Shown in pieces: positions 15,408 through 22,688 of a DNA stretch of 39,002 nt. The first letter of the stretch is position 1. Every line of letters begins with the position of its first letter. This DNA comes from CAYJAD01 sp964368075 (GTDB lineage: Bacteria; Desulfobacterota; Desulfovibrionia; Desulfovibrionales; Desulfovibrionaceae), in the NCBI GenBank assembly GCA_964368075.1, contig CAYJAD010000016.1:1-39002 (forward strand), read 5' to 3'. Made by a program: the position numbers and the translations under genes. The notes below the pieces were generated by a model that had not been told where the DNA came from, searched no databases, and saw nothing but the letters and a program-made list of their open reading frames with translations.

Positions 15408-16511
15408 TTAATTGCATAGCAAGCCCGCCTTTTGGCATAAATCTCTATATACAGCCTCGTGCTTTCGTGCCACATTTTCCAAAGAATAGTTCACACACAC
15501 ATGCTGGCGTCCTGCTTCGCCCAACTTTTCCGCCAAAGCATCCTCCTGCAACACGCGCAAAAGCGCATGGGCAAGCTCTTGTGGATTACTGGGTTTTACT
15601 AAAAGTCCTTGCTTTTCTTGCTCTATCATATCAGGAATTCCGGCCACTGCTGTAGCAACAATAGGCAAAGCACAGGCCATGGCCTCCAAAAGTACATTGG
15701 GTGTTCCTTCTGAAATGGAAGAAAGTACCAAGAGCCTAGCAGATTGCATATGCTTGCTCACTGCATTACTAGCCCCATGAAAAGTAACGGCGTCTTGAAT
15801 TTCTAAATCCACACTAAGTTTTAGTAATGACGCCAGCAAAGGCCCCTCCCCCACCACGTGCAAGTGCGCTTGAGAAACTTGAGCACGCACAAGAGCAAAA
15901 GCTTTTAACAAAGTGGCATGGTCTTTTTCTGCCACAAGGCGTCCCACACAAAGAATTTCCGGCGTAAGCACTCTTGCTTTTGATGGTGTGAAAAAATCCA
16001 CATTCACCCCATTGGTTATACAATGCACCTGTTGTGCAGGAACTCCTAAAGCTTCCAAAGCCTGTTTAATGGATTGCGCATCACAAATATGTGCATGTGC
16101 TAAAGGCCATAAAAAGCGTTCGTGCTGTAAGCGTATATTCCCTTGCCCTTTACACCCCCCCACAATGACAGGTGTTTTAAAAGCCTTTCCTAAAAGTCGC
16201 CCCCATACATTGGGAAAAACCGTCCCTAAATGAATTAAAGACGGACGTTCTTTGCGCCATTGTTTCCCTAGGGCATACGCTGCCGTAAATGGTTGTAAAG
16301 TTGCGTCATTACGCAAAAACTTCACCGGTATTTCAGCTTCTTGCGCCATGGAAAGCAAGGCATCTCCTGCACGCACAGTCCAGATTTCCGGTGCAAACCA
16401 ATCTCTATTTATATGGCGCGCCAATTCCAATGTCTGCCTTTGCGTTCCACCAAAATTTAATTCTTCCAATAAAAAAACTAAAGGTAAAGGACCACTGTAT
16501 TGCATATTCAT
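15408..16511 (-). CDS. GT4-family glycosyltransferase
   Basis: A 367-residue GT-B fold retaining glycosyltransferase, probably transferring a sugar from a nucleotide sugar onto an envelope glycan. The N-terminal domain carries the acceptor-side loop ELNFGGTQRQTLELARHI. The C-terminal GT4 domain starts with ILCVGRLVAEKDHATLLKAF and ends with the EX7E-type motif SEGTPNVLLEAMACALPIVA, with ATAVAGIPDMIEQEKQGLLV after it; both catalytic glutamates are present. The ATG at 16511 has AAAGG close upstream. It is a single gene with no polysaccharide cluster around it. The acceptor and donor are unknown. Confidence 0.88.
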   Translation of the reverse strand: MNMQYSGPLPLVFLLEELNFGGTQRQTLELARHINRDWFAPEIWTVRAGDALLSMAQEAEIPVKFLRNDATLQPFTAAYALGKQWRKERPSLIHLGTVFPNVWGRLLGKAFKTPVIVGGCKGQGNIRLQHERFLWPLAHAHICDAQSIKQALEALGVPAQQVHCITNGVNVDFFTPSKARVLTPEILCVGRLVAEKDHATLLKAFALVRAQVSQAHLHVVGEGPLLASLLKLSVDLEIQDAVTFHGASNAVSKHMQSARLLVLSSISEGTPNVLLEAMACALPIVATAVAGIPDMIEQEKQGLLVKPSNPQELAHALLRVLQEDALAEKLGEAGRQHVCVNYSLENVARKHEAVYRDLCQKAGLLCN

Positions 16512-16605
16512 AAAAACCTTTTATGTGAGTTTATTTTTCAAAAGCATGCGTTAATATTACCTTACATAGGGTATTTCCATGCCTTGCGCAAGCAAAAGAA
16601 CATAT

Positions 16606-16731
16606 CAGGCTGTTGAAAAAGTGCAAATTGCTTCGTCAGATTTGTTTTTTGCTCCAGTCATGTATGTCTATATACACTCCCTCCGCAAAAACCTTTGTCT
16701 TCCTCACACTTTACACTTTTTGAACAGCCTG
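16606..16731. repeat. MITE-like element with 18-bp terminal inverted repeats
   Basis: CAGGCTGTTGAAAAAGTG (16606-16623) and CACTTTTTGAACAGCCTG (16714-16731) are inverted copies with one mismatch, bounding 126 bp. Similarity continues inward for roughly 15 more bases (GCAAATTGC.. against GTAAAGTG..). There is no open frame that looks like a transposase. The ends look like those of small non-autonomous elements or IS remnants, but I cannot name a parent IS. Confidence 0.55.
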
Positions 16732-16796
16732 AAAAAAAGTGTATAAGTAGCGTATTCAGAGCGGGATAGTAAAATATCGACTTTTTCAACAGGCTG
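16725..16796. repeat. Third, overlapping copy of the terminal repeat
   Basis: GACTTTTTCAACAGGCTG (16779-16796) is another version of the repeat end, inverted relative to CAGCCTGAAAAAAAGTG at 16725-16741. It thus forms a second short element that shares its left end with the right end of the 126-bp one. The rest of the gap 16512-17002 is AT-rich and holds no gene that I can support. Confidence 0.45.
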
Positions 16797-17002
16797 ATAT
16801 GCCAATTCTTTTATCCACGTACTATATATTCCCCTTGCTTTTTGTATATATTTCATATATAAATAGTAAATATATTCGAAGTTTTGTTGACAAAGCATTT
16901 ACATCTTTTTTCAGCAAATAAGCACCATTGGTTACTAGCCTGTTACAGTATGCATTACACTATTTCTCAAGAGATTTATGGTCATATATATAGGACAACC
17001 GC

Positions 17003-17743
17003 ATGGAAAAATATCGCATTCTTCTACTTGATGCTCATAAACTTCTTATGGAGGGCGTTCGCTCTCTTCTTTCTCCTTTTCCTGATATTCACATTGTGGG
17101 CATGGCTACCAGTGTAGAACATGGCCTTGAACTTGTGGCAAAGCACAAACCTAATCTTGTAATTATGGACACAGTGCTACACCAAGGGCAACAGGAAATA
17201 AACAGTGCTGTTATCAGCACCATGATACAACATAGTACCACATCCTCCATGGGCGTCATAGCGCATACTATCAAAAACATTCATGCACTTGGCCAACAAA
17301 CACATATACTTATCTACACAAGTTTTGACGACAAACGACATTTAACCGATCTTATTTTGTGCGGTATTCGTGGGCATGTTGCCAAAACGCATGACCCTAA
17401 GCATCTACTAAAAGCCATACAAAAAATTCGAGACGGTGGTGTTTACTTAAGCGCGCCTGACCCCAGCGGCATTTTTATTGCGCATATGCGCACATGCCAT
17501 ACCGTACAATCACAACACGACCTTGATATACTTTCCATGCGCGAAAAAGAAGTTTTCCTTCTTCTTGCCAACGGCAGTTCCATTCGCACCATTGCAGAGC
17601 AGTTACATATTAGTCCTAAAACAGTGGAAAGTCATAAATACAATATGTTCAACAAATTAAATATAGAGTCTTTAAGTCAGCTTACAAAGATTGCCATTCG
17701 GCATGGCCTTATGCAAATGTACGAACATAGGGAATTCTCTTAA
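17003..17743 (+). CDS. LuxR/NarL-family response regulator, orphan, with atypical receiver
   Basis: A 246-residue DNA-binding regulator. The N-terminal receiver begins KYRILLLDAHKLLMEGVRSL and has the candidate phospho-acceptor D56 in NLVIMDTVLH, the T/S in IYTSFDD and the conserved Lys in HVAKTHDP. Two things are off: only one of the usual two acidic residues is present at the DAH position, and the loop after D56 is longer than usual by about 18 residues (the AVISTMIQHSTTSSMG region). The C-terminal LuxR helix-turn-helix is intact: LSMREKEVFLLLANGSSIRT then IAEQLHISPKTVESHKYNM. AGGA lies before the ATG. No sensor kinase is nearby. It may regulate the tauE genes that follow, by position only. 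Confidence 0.85.
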   Translation: MEKYRILLLDAHKLLMEGVRSLLSPFPDIHIVGMATSVEHGLELVAKHKPNLVIMDTVLHQGQQEINSAVISTMIQHSTTSSMGVIAHTIKNIHALGQQTHILIYTSFDDKRHLTDLILCGIRGHVAKTHDPKHLLKAIQKIRDGGVYLSAPDPSGIFIAHMRTCHTVQSQHDLDILSMREKEVFLLLANGSSIRTIAEQLHISPKTVESHKYNMFNKLNIESLSQLTKIAIRHGLMQMYEHREFS

Positions 17744-17857
17744 AAAAATATTGTATATTAGGAAAAGACCTTATTGTGCAATTTTTCCCAAACCATATGT
17801 TAATTGTGTAAATTAGGATGCATTAAGCAATTTCGCCAATGTCTAAAGGGGGGATTT

Positions 17858-18907
17858 ATGTCAATCCGTAAAGTTTCAATTTTATGTGGGCTCATGGTTT
17901 TGTGTCTTTGTAGCCTGGCTTTTGCGGCAGAGCCAAGCACAAGTCAAGAATTACAAAATGCTACAAATGCCGCTGCAGGCAGCACCATTCAATGGTGGAT
18001 TTGGCCTCTAGCTCTATTGATCTTCTGTTTTGTTCTCGGTATCGTTGCAGTGTTAGCCGGTGTAGGCGGTGGCGTGCTCTTCGTCCCCCTTGTCAGTGGC
18101 TTCTTTCCTTTCCATTTAGACTTTGTACGTGGTGCTGGTCTAATGGTAGCATTGGCCGGCGCGTTGGCAGCAGGGCCTGGTCTATTAAAACGTAACTTTG
18201 CCAGCTTGCGGCTCGCTTTGCCGGTGGCTTTGGTGGCATCTACTTTCTCCATCATAGGGGCCATGATTGGTCTTTCCTTACCGGCGCATATTACGCAACT
18301 CTGCCTTGGCGGTACCATCGTGGGTATTGCTATTTTGCTTTTGCTTGCCAAAAACTCTGTGGTTCCCACAGTGACGAAGCAAGACGCCCTCAGCGTTGCC
18401 TTTGGTATGCAAGGTATTTTTCTTGAGCCAAGCTCTGGCGATAAAATTGCTTGGAAAACACATCGCACCTTACAGGGTATGTTGCTCTTTATTATCATTG
18501 GTATTATGGCCGGTATGTTTGGTTTGGGTGCCGGATGGGCTAACGTACCAGTATTAAATTTACTTATGGGTGTTCCTTTAAAAATTTCTGTGGGCACATC
18601 GAAGTTCCTTCTTTCCATTGCAGACACCTCTGCAGCTTGGGTATATTTGAATCAAGGCGCAGTAATTCCTATGATTGCTGTACCTTCTATTGTGGGTCTT
18701 ATGGCCGGTTCCATAGTGGGTGTACGCTTACTTGCTTTAGCTAATCCTAAATTTATTCGTATCTTAGTTATCTCTGTGTTACTATTTGCTGGTGCACAAG
18801 CTTTGTACAAAGGCTATACAGCCGCACAGGAAGTTTCTGCCCCTGCACAAGCTACAACACAAGAAAAACCTACCTCACCGCAAGCTCCACCTAAAGCTAC
18901 GGAATAA
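17858..18907 (+). CDS. TauE/SafE-family sulfite/anion exporter
   Basis: A 349-residue inner-membrane protein of the TauE/SafE family, which exports sulfite, sulfonates or related anions. It begins with a signal-like segment (MSIRKVSILCGLMVLCLCSL, ending AFA-AEP), then has about eight hydrophobic segments in two halves. Family signatures are AVLAGVGGGVLFVPLVSGFF in the first half and IIGIMAGMFGLGAGWANVPVLNLL with GVPLKISVGTSKFLLS in the second. The tail is Ala/Pro/Thr-rich. I take the ATG at 17858, with AAGGGGGG upstream; a TTG 18 codons earlier would spoil the N-terminus. A small membrane protein follows 14 nt later. In a sulfite-handling anaerobe, sulfite or taurine-derived sulfite export is an attractive but unproven role. 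Confidence 0.85.
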   Translation: MSIRKVSILCGLMVLCLCSLAFAAEPSTSQELQNATNAAAGSTIQWWIWPLALLIFCFVLGIVAVLAGVGGGVLFVPLVSGFFPFHLDFVRGAGLMVALAGALAAGPGLLKRNFASLRLALPVALVASTFSIIGAMIGLSLPAHITQLCLGGTIVGIAILLLLAKNSVVPTVTKQDALSVAFGMQGIFLEPSSGDKIAWKTHRTLQGMLLFIIIGIMAGMFGLGAGWANVPVLNLLMGVPLKISVGTSKFLLSIADTSAAWVYLNQGAVIPMIAVPSIVGLMAGSIVGVRLLALANPKFIRILVISVLLFAGAQALYKGYTAAQEVSAPAQATTQEKPTSPQAPPKATE

Positions 18908-18921
18908 TAAAGGAGTACATT

Positions 18922-19344
18922 ATGGAAAATAAAGATGTTGCAGCCTCTCCGGCACAAGTACGCTATGCAAATATATTAAGCATTGGTTCCAATATTGGTT
19001 TGGTGCTTCTTATCATTACCTTTTGTATGTATGTTTTTGGGTTTTCCTTTGCGGCGCCGCATATTCCCGTAGAAAAATTAGTAGAAACATGGGGAATGAG
19101 CTCGACAGAATTTAATAAATTGCACAGTGTTCCCATGGGTTGGGGCTGGATAGACCTGCTAGCCCAAGGCGACTTTAGTAATTTCATCGGTATTGCCATT
19201 TTAGCTGGTATTACTATTCTGTGCTATGGTCAACTTTGCATTGATATGTTCCGCGAAAATGACAAACTCATGGGTGTCATCGCCCTTCTTGAAATCATAG
19301 TGCTTGTTGTAGCAGCAACTGGCATCGTGGGTGGTGCGCACTAA
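18922..19344 (+). CDS. Small three-helix membrane protein (DUF1634-like), partner of TauE
   Basis: A 140-residue protein with three hydrophobic segments: IGLVLLIITFCMYVFGFSF near residues 28-46, IGIAILAGITILCYGQLCID near 86-107, and LMGVIALLEIIVLVVAATGI near 115-136. A soluble loop (HIPVEKLVETWGMSSTEF) lies between helices one and two. Small proteins of the DUF1634 type are often encoded next to TauE/SafE exporters; this one fits in size, topology and position, but my family match is by resemblance only. AAGGAG precedes the ATG, and the gene ends in a strong terminator, so tauE and this gene form a closed two-gene operon. Confidence 0.7.
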   Translation: MENKDVAASPAQVRYANILSIGSNIGLVLLIITFCMYVFGFSFAAPHIPVEKLVETWGMSSTEFNKLHSVPMGWGWIDLLAQGDFSNFIGIAILAGITILCYGQLCIDMFRENDKLMGVIALLEIIVLVVAATGIVGGAH

Positions 19345-19374
19345 TATTTAAGAACAATAACATCTTGTTAAAAT

Positions 19375-19425
19375 AAAAAGCCAAACTGTGTAGATATACA
19401 TCTACTTCGCAGTTTGGCTTTTTTT
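19375..19425 (+). terminator. Rho-independent terminator of the tauE operon
   Basis: AAAAAGCCAAACTG (19375-19388) pairs with CAGTTTGGCTTTTT (19410-19423). The stem continues inside the loop with TGTAGATATACATCTAC, and a T-run follows on the 3' side. Confidence 0.92.
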
Positions 19426-19444
19426 ATGACATCAAGCTCTTATC

Positions 19445-19473
19445 TTGCCATTGGGCTTTCCCTAGCATATACT
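19445..19473 (+). promoter_or_regulatory. Candidate sigma-70 promoter of the potassium channel gene
   Basis: TTGCCA (19445-19450), a 17-nt spacer and TATACT (19468-19473), just after the preceding terminator. The predicted start near 19480 leaves a 65-nt leader. Confidence 0.5.
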
Positions 19474-19544
19474 GCCTGCGTTCTTCGATTTTTTATTAAA
19501 CACCTGCCCATATAAGGCAAAAATAGTTTATTTTTTGAGGGTTT

Positions 19545-21302
19545 ATGAAGTTTATATCTTCTCAGCTTACTATTTTTTTACAAGAACGTGGCGTAAAACG
19601 TAATATGTTCTTCCTTTTACGCTTTATTATTGTACTTATTCTTTTAATTGCCTTATACAGTGTTTTATTTCACTATATAATGCAATTTGAAGGCCGAGAA
19701 TATTCTTGGACAACAGGCGTTTATTGGACGCTCACCGTCATGTCCACATTGGGCTTTGGCGATATTACCTTTCTTTCTGACTTGGGACGCTTTTTTTCCA
19801 TTATTGTCCTTATGTCCGGAGTCATTTTACTCTTGGTTATGCTTCCCTTTACCTTTATCCAATACTTTTATGCACCTTGGCTTGAATCACAAAAAAAACA
19901 TACTATACCAAGAAAGCTCCCCAAAGATATAAAAAATCATGTCATTTTCGTTGGCATTACTCCGCTTACGCTGAATACTATTGATGTTTTGGAAAGCTAC
20001 GGAACATCATGTGTGCTTTTGTGCAATGACAGCATAGCTACCCTTGACCTTATTGACCAAGACTATAACGCCATTATGGGGGATCACGATGATGGCAATG
20101 TATACAAAAACTTATTGCTCGATAAAGCCGCCATGCTTGTGGCTTTAGACAGTGACACACGTAACACCAACATTACCTTCACCGCCCGCGATGTAAATGC
20201 ACAGGTGCCCATTACCTGTAGTGCGCAAAGCGATGACGCTATACATATTTTAGAACTTGCCGGCGCAACACATGTCATTCAATTTCACACCTTATTAGGC
20301 AAGGCACTTGCACGGCGCGTACTAAATGCACAGTCTCCCACAAGTATCATTAATGAATATGAACAGCTTGTTATAGCAGAAGCCCCCCTTATGCGTACGC
20401 CACTCGTAGGGAAAAGCCTTATGGACTGCGGCCTACGTGCGTCTACCGGTGTCAACGTAGTTGGTTTGTGGGAACGCGGAAAATTTGTTTTCCCTCACCC
20501 TAACACAATTTTTACAGACGCCACAGTGCTTGTTATAGCAGGCACCAGAGAACAAATGAGCGCCGTTGATGCCTTGCTAAGCCAAGAAAATAGTCAACAG
20601 CACGAAGCGCCCATAGTTATTTTAGGGTGCGGTCGTGTGGGGCTTTCTGCAGCGCAATATTTGGGCAGTGTGAACCGTAAATACTGTGTTGTAGAAAAAA
20701 ATGCGAGACTTGGACGAAAAATATCCCAAAAAGATCTTGTTCTAGGCGATGCCGCTGATATTGACACCTTAGAAGATGCCGGCATTAAAGACTGCCCTGC
20801 TGTAATCATTACCACCCACGACGATGATACCAATATTTATTTGACCCTGTTTTGTCGGCGCATACGTCCTGACTTACAAATTATTTGCCGCGCAAACTTA
20901 GATAGAAATATTGGAATATTACACGCTGCCGGTGCTGACCTTGTACTTTCTTTGGCCTCGATGATGAGCAGCAGCATTGTTAACTTGCTAGCACCAGGAA
21001 AAGTATTCATGATTAATGAAGGCTTAAAGCTTTTCCGCAGTAAGATTGGAGAAAAACTTCACGGAAAATCCCTAATCCAAAGCGGCATCCGCGCCCTAAC
21101 CTCTTGCAGTGTAGCAGCTTTGCGCGATAAAAGTGGGAATATGCTCATTAACCCCGAGCCAGAGCATATTTTTCATAGTAATGAAGAAATATATCTTATT
21201 GGAGATTCCCAAGCTGAAAAGAATTTTTACACAACATTTGGAAGCAATGAAAGTCTTACAGAAGACTTAACACCCAATGTTGCTAAAAATTCTTTACAAT
21301 AA
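19545..21302 (+). CDS. Two-transmembrane potassium channel with two RCK (TrkA-N/C) units
   Basis: A 585-residue ligand-gated K+ channel-like protein. Helix 1 spans about residues 22-44, the pore helix and filter follow (WTLTVMSTLGFGDITF, filter TLGFGD at 68-73, a variant of TVGYGD), and helix 2 spans about 83-105. The cytosolic part has two RCK units in one chain. The first TrkA-N starts HVIFVGITPLTLNTIDVLES, where the Rossmann GxGxxG is lost. Its TrkA-C part includes LVGKSLMDCGLRASTGVNVV. The second TrkA-N starts VILGCGRVGLSAAQYLG, with an intact GxGxxG, and its TrkA-C has GEKLHGKSLIQSGIRALTSC. The tandem arrangement suggests a tetramer with an eight-RCK ring as in BK/GsuK-type channels. Start: GAGGG before the ATG. 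Single gene. Confidence 0.9.
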   Translation: MKFISSQLTIFLQERGVKRNMFFLLRFIIVLILLIALYSVLFHYIMQFEGREYSWTTGVYWTLTVMSTLGFGDITFLSDLGRFFSIIVLMSGVILLLVMLPFTFIQYFYAPWLESQKKHTIPRKLPKDIKNHVIFVGITPLTLNTIDVLESYGTSCVLLCNDSIATLDLIDQDYNAIMGDHDDGNVYKNLLLDKAAMLVALDSDTRNTNITFTARDVNAQVPITCSAQSDDAIHILELAGATHVIQFHTLLGKALARRVLNAQSPTSIINEYEQLVIAEAPLMRTPLVGKSLMDCGLRASTGVNVVGLWERGKFVFPHPNTIFTDATVLVIAGTREQMSAVDALLSQENSQQHEAPIVILGCGRVGLSAAQYLGSVNRKYCVVEKNARLGRKISQKDLVLGDAADIDTLEDAGIKDCPAVIITTHDDDTNIYLTLFCRRIRPDLQIICRANLDRNIGILHAAGADLVLSLASMMSSSIVNLLAPGKVFMINEGLKLFRSKIGEKLHGKSLIQSGIRALTSCSVAALRDKSGNMLINPEPEHIFHSNEEIYLIGDSQAEKNFYTTFGSNESLTEDLTPNVAKNSLQ

Positions 21303-21374
21303 GAAAGTTAATAAATAGTATATTTTATTCGACACGTTTAACTTTACTACCTTAAAGGCTAAAAAGGAACTCTT

Positions 21375-22538
21375 ATGTCATCCATGCTTGAAATACCACC
21401 ACCTCAAGTAAAAGCGCGAAAAAAAAGATTTATTCCTTTTTTATGTATCCTGCTTATTTTAATTGCCCTACCGGCATGGCTTTATTTCACAGCCATCATA
21501 AGTAAGGATAGCACGCTTTCCCCCAACCTTATTACCATAAATAGCCCTGTAAGTAGCCCTCTGGCAGAAGTTTTGGCACAACCTGCAAGCCTTGTACAAA
21601 AAGGGCAAACCTTAGCCCGTATTGACCTTAGCGGCTATCAACAAAACCTTGCCCACGCCATGGCATTAACACGGGGTACCTTTGGCACGGCTCCTTCCTC
21701 TGCAGAAACGGCCCAAAGGGTTGCGACAGCGCAAGCTGCTGAAGCCGATACCGTCAACCGCATCGCCATGGCACGACACGAAGAAACAACACAGCGCTTA
21801 CGCATAGAGCAACTTTCTGTAGATCATGCCAGAGCTCTTTTACAATTACGCGGCATGGAAGCTACGCAAAGTAAAAAATACCTTGCTGCACAACAAAAAG
21901 AATTACAATATAGGCAACAATTACAAAATGCTAAGGCTGCTTTCGACGTGGCTAGTCGCTCACGCGCCGCCATAGAAGGTGAGCTGTATAAAATTCGCGA
22001 AGGGCGTCTTAGAGCGGGGCAAAATGCGCCTGCATACTCTCTGAACACTGCCGCCCCTCTTAACGTGCCCGATACCATTATTGCTCCGCAAGATGGATAT
22101 ATTATAGGAAATGTACCCACTGTAGGGCAGACAGTCGCGCAAAACAGCACACTATTCACCCTACTCGCCGCATCTCCGCGCTTTTATATTACCGCACAAG
22201 TGCCAACGCAACAGGCACAAAAGTTTACTCCAGATACTTTCACCTTTATTTTTACTCCCAATGGACAGATTCTTGAAGGAAGTGTTATTAATAGCGTCTC
22301 TAGCTCCGCAGGGAATAATCTTGTATCCATTGAAGTAGATGCAGCTCATTTAAGCCTTGAAGAAGTACGTGCTATTTTACAACCAGATATGGCAAAGATG
22401 CCAGATAAAAATGCAAGCGTAGACACCACGCCTTTAAAGAGCACGCAAGCACAGGTAGTATTTTGGCCCAGCGACCTTTTTACAGCCTCACTAGTGCAGA
22501 TAATGCAGCCTATTTTTTCTTTATATACATTATTATAA
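21375..22538 (+). CDS. HlyD-family membrane fusion (periplasmic adaptor) protein, orphan
   Basis: A 387-residue protein with a short cytosolic N-terminus, one membrane anchor (FIPFLCILLILIALPAWLYF, about residues 20-40), and a lipoyl-like half-motif ending ASLVQKGQTLARIDLSGYQ. Next is a long Ala/Gln/Arg-rich coiled coil (about residues 100-220), then the second lipoyl half (TIIAPQDGYIIGNVPTVGQT) and beta-barrel sequence. Such adaptors link an inner-membrane transporter to an outer-membrane TolC channel. No ABC, RND or MFS transporter and no TolC is adjacent, so its partners must lie elsewhere. The hydrophobic C-terminus (FTASLVQIMQPIFSLYTLL) is unusual for the family. AAGGAA precedes the ATG. 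Confidence 0.82.
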   Translation: MSSMLEIPPPQVKARKKRFIPFLCILLILIALPAWLYFTAIISKDSTLSPNLITINSPVSSPLAEVLAQPASLVQKGQTLARIDLSGYQQNLAHAMALTRGTFGTAPSSAETAQRVATAQAAEADTVNRIAMARHEETTQRLRIEQLSVDHARALLQLRGMEATQSKKYLAAQQKELQYRQQLQNAKAAFDVASRSRAAIEGELYKIREGRLRAGQNAPAYSLNTAAPLNVPDTIIAPQDGYIIGNVPTVGQTVAQNSTLFTLLAASPRFYITAQVPTQQAQKFTPDTFTFIFTPNGQILEGSVINSVSSSAGNNLVSIEVDAAHLSLEEVRAILQPDMAKMPDKNASVDTTPLKSTQAQVVFWPSDLFTASLVQIMQPIFSLYTLL

Positions 22539-22546
22539 AGAGATTT

Positions 22547-22611
22547 TTTTGGGGAGAGGAATTTTTTTAGAAAAAAAGTTCCTCTCCCCAAAACCTTCGC
22601 CTCAAAAAAAA
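22547..22611 (+). repeat. 3' structured element, copy 4 (after the HlyD-type gene)
   Basis: TTTTGGGGAGAGGAA (22547-22561) pairs perfectly with TTCCTCTCCCCAAAA (22579-22593), and the loop TTTTTTTAG/AAAAAAAG can extend the stem. The tail CCTTCGCCTCAAAAAAAAC matches the end of the other copies. It begins 8 nt after the gene's stop codon. Confidence 0.7.
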
Positions 22612-22688
22612 CCTATTGTTACAGCCTATAACGTAATGGCACTTATCCCTTGAAGAGAAAGTTTCCCTTCCCCACTCAAGAAAAAATA

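Noticed and set aside
16704..16898. 64-codon minus-strand frame in the repeat block, considered as a transposase fragment
   Set aside because: No transposase motif, and it runs through AT-rich repeat ends.
16880..16920. TTGACA near 16886 considered as a promoter for the LuxR-type regulator
   Set aside because: No acceptable -10 hexamer at 16-18 nt.
17804..17857. TTG start for TauE at 17804
   Set aside because: The ATG at 17858 has a strong ribosome site and gives a clean signal-like N-terminus.
17989..18627. 212-codon minus-strand frame
   Set aside because: It is a shadow of tauE, rich in Pro, Lys and Ala from complementing hydrophobic codons.
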